Assembly: GCA_946644025.1 (NCBI GenBank) | Contig: CAMPCG010000238.1 | Location: 1 to 5,009, forward strand | Direction of reading: 5' to 3' | Source of the DNA: an uncultured Prevotellaceae bacterium | GTDB lineage: Bacteria > Bacteroidota > Bacteroidia > Bacteroidales > Bacteroidaceae | Length of the DNA stretch: 5,009 nucleotides | In this document: piece after piece, positions 1 to 5,009 of the stretch | Layout of the letters: the number at the start of each line of letters is the position of its first letter | Position numbering within the stretch: position 1 is the stretch's first letter | The notes under the pieces: generated by a model | Seen by the model: the letters and a program-made list of their open reading frames with translations, nothing else | Told to the model about the DNA's origin: nothing | Databases searched by the model: none | Translations under genes and position numbers: made by a program

Positions 1-413
1 AAAGGCGGGAAGAGTCTATAGTAGCCCCCTCGGGGGCCGAAGGGGGGGCTTCAGGGGCTTTCGGGGCCTCAGGGGCCTCCGAGTCCTTCGAAGGCAGCCA
101 AAACCTGTTCCTGGTTCGTTTCCGCGAGAGGGTGGAGGCCCGCCTGAACGACAGCGACCTCTCGGTCGACGACCTGGCCGCCGAGCTGAACCTTAGCCGC
201 GTGCAGCTCTACCGCAAGGTAAAGGCCATCACAGGCTCGTCGCCCGTAGAGCTGCTGCGCACAGCCCGCCTCAAGCGAGCCTATCAGCTGCTGCTCACCT
301 CGGACAAGAGCGTCTCGGAGGTAGCCTACGCCGTGGGCTTCACCGCACCCTCCTACTTCACCAAGTGTTTCAAAGAGGAATATGGCATGGTGCCGGGCGA
401 CGTGAGGAAATAG
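1..413 (+). CDS. C-terminal part of an HTCS-type regulator: linker plus AraC-family DNA-binding domain (5' end outside window)
   Basis: The frame is open from base 3 to the TAG at 411-413, giving the last 136 residues of a longer protein. Fragment residues 10-28 are a Gly/Ala/Ser linker. Residues 35-136 are an AraC/HTH_18 domain with two helix-turn-helix units. The first is around LSVDDLAAELNLSRVQLYRK (53-72), followed by VKAITGSSPVELLR. The second is around SVSEVAYAVGFTAPSYFTKC (103-122), followed by FKEEYG. The LSRVQLYRKVKAITG and RLKRAYQLL wording is typical of the output domain of Bacteroidota hybrid two-component systems, which fuse a periplasmic sensor, histidine kinase, receiver and AraC domain in one inner-membrane protein. 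That larger architecture is inferred, because only the output end is visible. A GTG at 132-134 is internal: the domain's first helix begins before it. The regulator sits 166 bp upstream of a SusC/SusD pair on the same strand, the usual place for a PUL's own activator. A stand-alone AraC regulator is the less likely alternative. Confidence 0.86.
   Translation, partial: RREESIVAPSGAEGGASGAFGASGASESFEGSQNLFLVRFRERVEARLNDSDLSVDDLAAELNLSRVQLYRKVKAITGSSPVELLRTARLKRAYQLLLTSDKSVSEVAYAVGFTAPSYFTKCFKEEYGMVPGDVRK
30..77 (+). repeat. Imperfect 9-bp in-frame tandem repeat encoding Ser-Gly-Ala units
   Basis: Units are TCGGGGGCC (30-38), a 12-base variant encoding EGGA (39-50), TCAGGGGCT (51-59), TTCGGGGCC (60-68) and TCAGGGGCC (69-77), giving SGA-EGGA-SGA-FGA-SGA. 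Degenerate units encoding SES and FEG follow to base 95. Every glycine here is GGG, a codon scarce in the two downstream genes, where GGC and GGT dominate. The repeat lies where HTCS proteins carry the variable linker between receiver and AraC domains, so copy-number changes would stay in frame and alter linker length. Confidence 0.8.
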
Positions 414-435
414 CTGGAAGAGAGGAAAGGCGGAG

Positions 436-502
436 AAATATCGTTCATTCCGTGTAAAAAATGTTACATTGCAACATATTTTGCACGTGATGAACGATAT
501 TT
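436..502. promoter_or_regulatory. 67-bp imperfect palindrome, candidate operator upstream of susC
   Basis: The symmetry axis is at base 469. The outer arms 436-448 and 490-502 are perfect 13-bp reverse complements. In the same register, CGTG (451-454) pairs with CACG (484-487), AAAA (456-459) with TTTT (479-482), and ATGTT (461-465) with AACAT (473-477). In all, 28 of 33 positions match, and two of the five others would be G-U in RNA. The right edge is 26 bp before the -7 element and meets the expected -33 position, a fitting place for an activator site. The upstream-encoded regulator is the obvious candidate ligand, but this is inference. As RNA it would form a long AT-rich hairpin followed by T500-T504, so it could also end the regulator transcript. 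Confidence 0.6.
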
Positions 503-503
503 T

Positions 504-535
504 TATGCTCTCAGGCGTCATTGTTTCTAACTTTG
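504..535 (+). promoter_or_regulatory. Bacteroidales-type promoter of the susC-susD operon
   Basis: TAACTTTG at 528-535 is an exact match to the Bacteroidales -7 consensus TAnnTTTG. TATG at 504-507, 20 bp upstream, matches three of four bases of the TTTG -33 element. The weak -33 is consistent with a promoter that needs an activator. Transcription would begin near 541-544, leaving a leader of roughly 35-40 nt before the ATG at 580. The leader is A/T-rich and has no Shine-Dalgarno motif, as is usual in this phylum. Confidence 0.68.
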
Positions 536-579
536 CGGCAGTTTTCTGAAACTTATTACTAACTAAAAACGTAAAGCAA

Positions 580-3500
580 ATGAAACAAGCGAAGCGATTG
601 TTTTTGAGCCTTGTGGCTCTGTTTCTGTGTACCCTTGCGTACGCGCAGACAGAAATCACGGGCACGGTGGTCGATGAAACCGGCGAAGGGGTCATCGGCG
701 CCACGGTGAAGGAGAAGGGCACGGCCAACGGTTCCGTGACCGACTTCGACGGTAATTTCAAGTTAAAGGTGGCCAAGGGCACGATGCTCGTCATCAGCTA
801 CATTGGCTACGACAACGTTGAGATGGCAGCCACCCCCGGCATGAAGGTGCAGCTGAAGGAGAACGCCTCGGAACTGGCCGAGGTCGTCGTCACCGGTTAT
901 CAGACCCAGCGCAAGGCCGACCTCACGGGTTCGGTGGCCGTGGTGAAGACCGACGAGCTGAAGACCTCGAGCGACACCGACCCCATGCGCGCCCTGCAGG
1001 GTAAGGTGCCGGGCATGACCATCACCTCCAACGGCTCGCCCGTAGGAGCCGGTACCGTGCGCATCCGCGGCGGCGGCTCGTTCAACTCCAGCCAGGACCC
1101 CCTCTTCATCATCGACGGTGTGCCGACGACGACCAACCTGAACACGCTGAACATGAACGACATCGAGTCCATGCAGGTGCTGAAGGATGCCGCCTCGGCC
1201 AGCATCTACGGTAGCCGCGCTGCCAACGGCGTCATCATCATCACCACCCGCTCGGGCAAGAAGGCCGACAAGGTGACGGTGGACTTCTCGGCCAACCTCA
1301 CCGCACAGTTCTACAACAAGCAGACCATGATGGACCTGGCCAACTCCTCGCAGTATGCCACCGCCATGGCCCAGGCTGCCATGAACGACGGTCTGGACCC
1401 CGAGCAGTATGCCAACAACTACGGCCTGACGCTCAACGCCGCAGCCGGCACGCCCATACAGGCCTACGACCCCGCTACGGGACAGATGCGCAGCTTCACC
1501 GTCAACGGTCTCTACGACGGCTACATGAACGCCAAGAAGACCATGCGCTACAGCGACACCGACTGGCTCGACGAGATTTCGCGCACGGGCTTCTCGCAGA
1601 ACTACGACCTCTCCGTGTCGAAGGCCAGCGACAAGTCGTCGGCCCTCTTCTCCTTCGGCTACAAGAAGAACAACGGTATCCTGAAGCACACCGACTTCGA
1701 GAGCTTCTCCGGCCGCATCAACAGCAGCTACAAGGTGAACAAGATTGTGACCATCGGCGAGAACGCCACCATCACCTACAGCGACCAGGTGGACTGCCAG
1801 CCGCTGGAGAACGCGCTGAAGATGGCCCCCACGCTGCCCGTCTTTGAAGAGGACGGCGTGACCTTCTCAGGCCCCGTGGGCGGCATGAGCGACCGTCAGA
1901 ACCCCCTGCGCGAGCTCTACCACAACCGCGACAACCGACTGAAGATGTGGCGCATATTCGGAAACGGCTACATCGACGTCAAGCCCATCAAGGGCCTCAC
2001 CCTGCGCTCCAACTTCGGCCTGGACTACTGGTCGGAGTTCATACACAGCGTCACCTACACCTGGCACTCGGACGTGGTGAACAACTCCACCTCGGCTGCC
2101 AACCTGGGCGCCAAGACGTCGGTGAAGTGGACCTGGAGTAACACGGCCAACTATAACTTCACGCTGGCCGCCGACCACAACTTCATCGTCCTGGCCGGTA
2201 TGGAGCTGCACAAGGACGTCGACGAGCACTCCAACGCCTACGCTCAGATGTACGCCCTGGAGAACTACGACTACATGTGGCCCGACGCCGCCACCGGCAC
2301 GCAGCGCGCCAGCGGAATACGCGAGGGCTACAACCTCGTGTCGTTCTTCGGCAAGCTCGACTACAACTGGAAGGACCTGCTGCTCGCCTCGTTCACCATA
2401 CGCCGCGACGGCTCCTCGCGCTTCGGCGAGAACAACCGCTACGGTACGTTCCCCGCCTTCACCCTGGGCTACCGCATCTCCGAGAACCTGAAGCAGGACT
2501 GGATCAACGACATGAAGGTGCGTGCATCGTGGGGTCAGACCGGCAACCAGGCCATCTCCAACTATGCCCGCTACGGTCTCTATGCCGCTACCTACGGCGG
2601 CGGCCGCAACGAGTCGACGGCCTACGACCTCAATCTGCAGGGCAGCGGCATATTCCCCTCGGGCTACCGCGCCACGCAGTCGCAGAACAACGACCTGAAG
2701 TGGGAGACCACCGAGCAGTATAACTTCGGTCTCGACTTCACCCTCTTCGGCAACTCTGTCTACGGAAGCGTCGACGCCTATATAAAGAATGTGAAGGACA
2801 TGCTCATCAACCCCGCCTACCTCGGCTCCATGGGTGAGGGCGGCGCCTCGTGGCTCAACGGACCGAGCCTGCGCAACTGGGGTATGGAGTTCGCCCTGGG
2901 CTATCGCCACACCACCGAGTACGGCCTGAAGTACAACGTCAACGGCAACCTCGACTTCTTCCGCCAGCGCGTCACCTACCTGCCTGAGACGACCACCGGC
3001 TCGTACGTGCACACCGCCAAGGAGAACCTCGTCGAGGCTAAGAAGCCCTACGGAAGCATCGTGGGCTACGTCGTCGACGGACTCTTCCAGAGCCGCGAGG
3101 AGGTGCTTGCAGCCGGTCAGGAGAACGCCCGCGTGGGCGGTCTGAAGTATGCCGACCTGGACGGCAACGGTATCATCAACGAGCAGGACCAGACCTGGAT
3201 ATTCAACCCCGTGCCCAACTTCTCGTGGGGTCTCAACGTCGAGCTGGCCTACAAGGCTTTCGACTTCTCCATGTTCTGGCAGGGAGTAGCCGGACAGGAT
3301 GTCTACAACGACCAGAAGTTCCAGACCGACTTCTACAGCATCACCGATGCCGGCTCGAACAAGGGTAACCGTATGCTCGGCGCCTGGACAACGGCCAACA
3401 CCGGCAGCGACATACCCGCACTGACCACCAACAACACTGGCAATGAGGGCCGCGCCTCTACCTACTTCGTCGAGAACGGCTCCTACGCCAAGCTGCGCCA

Positions 3501-3693
3501 GGTACAGCTGGGCTACAACCTCCCCGAGAGCTTGATGAAGAAGCTGCACATGACGTCGGCACGGGTCTACGTCTCGGGACACAACCTGCTCACCATCAAG
3601 AGCAGCTCGCTCACCTGCAGCGACCCTGAGAATCCGCGCTGGATGTATCCTAACTCCACATCGTTCTCATTCGGAATACAGACCTCGTTTTAA
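580..3693 (+). CDS. SusC/RagA-like TonB-dependent outer-membrane glycan transporter
   Basis: This complete 1037-aa protein is within the usual SusC size range. Residues 1-22 are a Sec signal peptide (MKQAKR, hydrophobic core, cleavage likely after AYA, mature Gln23). Residues 25-93 form the carboxypeptidase-regulatory-like domain (ITGTVVDETGEGVIGATV, DFDGNF, ISYIGY). EVVVTGY at 101-107 is the TonB-box region. The plug spans about 110-228, with RIRGGGS (161-167), DPLFIIDGVP (173-182), LKDAASASIYGSRAANGVII (201-220) and ITTRSGK (221-227). The rest is a beta barrel with SWGQTGNQ (650-657), an EF-hand-like loop DLDGNGIINEQD (859-870), VYVSGHNLL (996-1004) and a terminal Phe suited to barrel assembly. 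There is no N-terminal STN domain, so it is not the type that signals to an anti-sigma factor, which fits control by the adjacent HTCS. It should import oligosaccharides into the periplasm with SusD as lid and TonB-ExbBD supplying energy. The ATG at 580 directly precedes the signal peptide; the upstream gap is A-rich. The substrate is unknown. Confidence 0.96.
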   Translation: MKQAKRLFLSLVALFLCTLAYAQTEITGTVVDETGEGVIGATVKEKGTANGSVTDFDGNFKLKVAKGTMLVISYIGYDNVEMAATPGMKVQLKENASELAEVVVTGYQTQRKADLTGSVAVVKTDELKTSSDTDPMRALQGKVPGMTITSNGSPVGAGTVRIRGGGSFNSSQDPLFIIDGVPTTTNLNTLNMNDIESMQVLKDAASASIYGSRAANGVIIITTRSGKKADKVTVDFSANLTAQFYNKQTMMDLANSSQYATAMAQAAMNDGLDPEQYANNYGLTLNAAAGTPIQAYDPATGQMRSFTVNGLYDGYMNAKKTMRYSDTDWLDEISRTGFSQNYDLSVSKASDKSSALFSFGYKKNNGILKHTDFESFSGRINSSYKVNKIVTIGENATITYSDQVDCQPLENALKMAPTLPVFEEDGVTFSGPVGGMSDRQNPLRELYHNRDNRLKMWRIFGNGYIDVKPIKGLTLRSNFGLDYWSEFIHSVTYTWHSDVVNNSTSAANLGAKTSVKWTWSNTANYNFTLAADHNFIVLAGMELHKDVDEHSNAYAQMYALENYDYMWPDAATGTQRASGIREGYNLVSFFGKLDYNWKDLLLASFTIRRDGSSRFGENNRYGTFPAFTLGYRISENLKQDWINDMKVRASWGQTGNQAISNYARYGLYAATYGGGRNESTAYDLNLQGSGIFPSGYRATQSQNNDLKWETTEQYNFGLDFTLFGNSVYGSVDAYIKNVKDMLINPAYLGSMGEGGASWLNGPSLRNWGMEFALGYRHTTEYGLKYNVNGNLDFFRQRVTYLPETTTGSYVHTAKENLVEAKKPYGSIVGYVVDGLFQSREEVLAAGQENARVGGLKYADLDGNGIINEQDQTWIFNPVPNFSWGLNVELAYKAFDFSMFWQGVAGQDVYNDQKFQTDFYSITDAGSNKGNRMLGAWTTANTGSDIPALTTNNTGNEGRASTYFVENGSYAKLRQVQLGYNLPESLMKKLHMTSARVYVSGHNLLTIKSSSLTCSDPENPRWMYPNSTSFSFGIQTSF

Positions 3694-3725
3694 TTAATAA
3701 TGAATAATTAGTAATTAATAATTAT
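3691..3725 (+). repeat. Heptanucleotide tandem repeat filling the susC-susD junction
   Basis: There are five consecutive 7-bp units: TAATTAA, TAATGAA, TAATTAG, TAATTAA, TAATTAT. They start exactly at the susC stop codon (TAA 3691-3693) and run into the first two bases of the susD ATG (3724-3726). As a result the 11-mer TAATTAATAAT occurs twice, 21 bp apart (3691-3701 and 3712-3722). The tract contains no terminator-like GC hairpin and no Shine-Dalgarno motif, so the two genes are probably co-transcribed. Confidence 0.8.
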
Positions 3726-5009
3726 GATTACCAAGATATATATTAAGGTAGCCGCTTGTCTCCTTTGCTGCGGTATTACCGCAGCCATTACAAGCTGCAA
3801 CGACTTCATCGATGTCAAGCCTCAGGGTGTCATCAGCGAAGAGCTTGCCATGAGCCAGCCCGACGAAATGGTCACCGCCGCCTACGCCAAGCTGGGCGAC
3901 GACTGGTACACCTATCCGTTTAACCTGTGGCCCTACGGCGACGTCTCCTCCGACGATGCCATGAAGGGAGGCTCGGGAACGACCGACACCAACTATCACC
4001 CCGTCGAGGTGTGGTCTACGCTGACGGCTTCAACGCCCGACCACATGGACGAGCAGTGGTATCACTTCTATTGCTCCATCTCTCGCTGCAACCGCGCCCT
4101 GGTCTCTCTGGCAGAGTATGGGGCCGACAAGCTGGGCGAGGAGACTGCCAGGATTCGTGAGGGCGAGGTGCGCTTCCTCCGCGCCCACTTCTACTTCAAG
4201 CTGGTACAGATGTGGTATCAGGTGCCTTGGGTGGACGAGGAGGTCTACAAGAACCACACCGAGGAGCAGACCCCGAACAACGAGTTCACCCACGAGGAGC
4301 TGATGGACAAGATTGTGGCCGACTTCAAGTTTGCCTACGACGTGCTGCCCGAGAAGCAGGCTCAGGCCGGACGCGCCAACAAGATTGCCGCTGCCGCCTA
4401 TCTGGCCAAGTGCTACTTGACGATGGCCTGGGGCGATGGCTACGAGGCTAACACCGGCGTGGGCCACATCAAACAGGAGTACATGCAGGAGGTGGTCAAG
4501 TACACTGCTGTAGTACAGCAGTCGCAGTACGGATACCTCGAGGACTTCGGCGACATCTTCCTGCCCGAGTACAAGAATAGCAAGGAGAGCATCTTTGCCG
4601 TGCAGCACTCGGACTATCAGGACGACAACACCCTCTACGGACGCGCCAACTGGAGCAACATGCTCAACGGGTGCTGGGGCATCTGGAGTTGCGGATGGGA
4701 CTTCCACAAGCCTACGCAGAACCTGGTCAACGCTTTCAAGACGAGGAACGGTCTGCCCATGTTCGACGACTACAACAAGGAGACGGCCTACCCCATCAAC
4801 GGAATGCCTACGGCACAGAAGTGGGACCCGCGCCTTTTCCACACCGTCGGTATGCCTACCTTCCCCTACAAGTATGAGACTGACATCGTGATGACGAAGG
4901 ACAACAGCCGCACGCCGAACACTTACGGCTACTACACGTCGCTGAAGGAAGTGCCGCAGCGCTCGAAGGGCGAGACGTTCGACAACCCGTGGCAGGCCTT
5001 TGCCATGAA
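3724..5009 (+). CDS. SusD/RagB-like outer-membrane glycan-binding lipoprotein (3' end outside window)
   Basis: The frame is open from ATG 3724 to the window edge, giving 428 residues; the family usually has 500-650, so the C-terminal part is missing. Residues 1-24 are a lipoprotein signal peptide with lipobox ITSC, so Cys25 would be lipidated, followed by NDFIDVKPQG, the usual start of mature SusD proteins. Further family signatures are SSDDAMKGG (75-83), EGEVRFLRAHFYFKLVQMWY (146-165, TPR helix region), VADFKFAYDVLP (198-209), GRANKIAAAAYLAKCYL (216-232), WDFHKPTQNLVNAFKTRNG (325-343) and WDPRLF (367-372). It should sit on the cell surface, bind glycan and cap the SusC barrel encoded 30 bp upstream. 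The start is well fixed: in this frame TAG and TAA lie at 3709-3714, and 3724 is the first ATG after them, directly before the signal peptide. Trp and Tyr residues around 309-325 could contribute to a sugar platform, but this is a guess. The substrate cannot be read from the sequence. Confidence 0.95.
   Translation, partial: MITKIYIKVAACLLCCGITAAITSCNDFIDVKPQGVISEELAMSQPDEMVTAAYAKLGDDWYTYPFNLWPYGDVSSDDAMKGGSGTTDTNYHPVEVWSTLTASTPDHMDEQWYHFYCSISRCNRALVSLAEYGADKLGEETARIREGEVRFLRAHFYFKLVQMWYQVPWVDEEVYKNHTEEQTPNNEFTHEELMDKIVADFKFAYDVLPEKQAQAGRANKIAAAAYLAKCYLTMAWGDGYEANTGVGHIKQEYMQEVVKYTAVVQQSQYGYLEDFGDIFLPEYKNSKESIFAVQHSDYQDDNTLYGRANWSNMLNGCWGIWSCGWDFHKPTQNLVNAFKTRNGLPMFDDYNKETAYPINGMPTAQKWDPRLFHTVGMPTFPYKYETDIVMTKDNSRTPNTYGYYTSLKEVPQRSKGETFDNPWQAFAM

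Noticed and set aside
42..48. Frameshift or sequencing error at the seven-G run
   Set aside because: The SGA repeat unit before the run (30-38) is in the same frame as those after it, and the two other frames give no sensible continuation (one has a stop at 19-21).
23..50. GC-rich inverted repeats (GCCCCC 24-29 with GGGGGC 32-37, or AGCCCCC 23-29 with GGGGGCT 44-50) as a terminator
   Set aside because: They lie inside an intact coding frame and are not followed by a T-run; they are better explained by the G-rich codon repeat.
132..413. Separate 93-aa gene starting at GTG 132
   Set aside because: The reading frame stays open upstream to the window edge and the AraC domain begins before this codon, so the GTG is an internal valine.
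477..483. TATTTTG as a second -7 promoter element
   Set aside because: It is one base short of the TAnnTTTG spacing and sits inside the palindrome; TAACTTTG at 528-535 is an exact match at a suitable distance from the start codon.
69..794. 241-codon open frame on the minus strand
   Set aside because: It crosses the AraC domain, the promoter gap and the susC start, all explained on the + strand, and has no recognisable product.
763..1689. 308-codon open frame on the minus strand
   Set aside because: Antisense shadow of the SusC plug and early barrel, with the same Val/Gly/His-rich artefact composition.
1867..3582. 571-codon open frame on the minus strand
   Set aside because: It lies wholly inside susC on the opposite strand. 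Strong G/C third-position bias removes stops from this frame; the translation is a low-complexity Val/Gly/Leu/Ala/His string with no recognisable domain.
3694..3723. Terminator or separate promoter between susC and susD
   Set aside because: The gap is only 30 bp of AT-rich heptads with no GC stem and no TAnnTTTG element; susC and susD are normally co-transcribed.
4030..4842. 270-codon open frame on the minus strand inside susD
   Set aside because: The opposite + frame encodes clear SusD motifs throughout; this reading is Val/Leu-rich without domain features.

Overview
This window looks like part of a Bacteroidota (Bacteroidales) chromosome, most likely Prevotellaceae, although the genus cannot be fixed from 5 kb. 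Four things point there: a SusC/SusD-type outer-membrane pair, a regulator with the AraC-type output domain of a hybrid two-component system (HTCS), a TAnnTTTG promoter element, and A-rich start regions with no Shine-Dalgarno motif. The genes favour G/C at third codon positions (CTG, GAC, GGC, ACC, CGC), while the gaps between them are very AT-rich.

Layout, all on the + strand: (1) 1-413, the C-terminal end of a regulator: an unusual Gly/Ala/Ser linker followed by a complete AraC DNA-binding domain. (2) 414-579, a 166-bp regulatory gap with a 67-bp imperfect palindrome directly upstream of a good Bacteroidales promoter. (3) 580-3693, a complete SusC-like TonB-dependent transporter of 1037 aa. 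(4) 3694-3723, a 30-bp gap filled by a heptanucleotide tandem repeat. (5) 3724-5009, a SusD-like surface lipoprotein cut off by the window end after 428 codons. No gene-free stretch exceeds 300 bases.

Together these are the regulator and import end of a polysaccharide utilization locus (PUL). In the family model, the HTCS senses an oligosaccharide in the periplasm and activates the susC promoter. SusD captures glycan at the surface and acts as a lid on the SusC barrel, which imports it with energy from TonB. No glycoside hydrolase or lyase lies inside the window, so the substrate cannot be named.

The gene content is ordinary for this phylum and I see no new system. The items worth a second look are in the DNA around and within the genes: the palindrome abutting the promoter, the 9-bp repeat with evenly spaced G-tracts in the regulator linker, and the 7-bp tandem repeat joining susC to susD.
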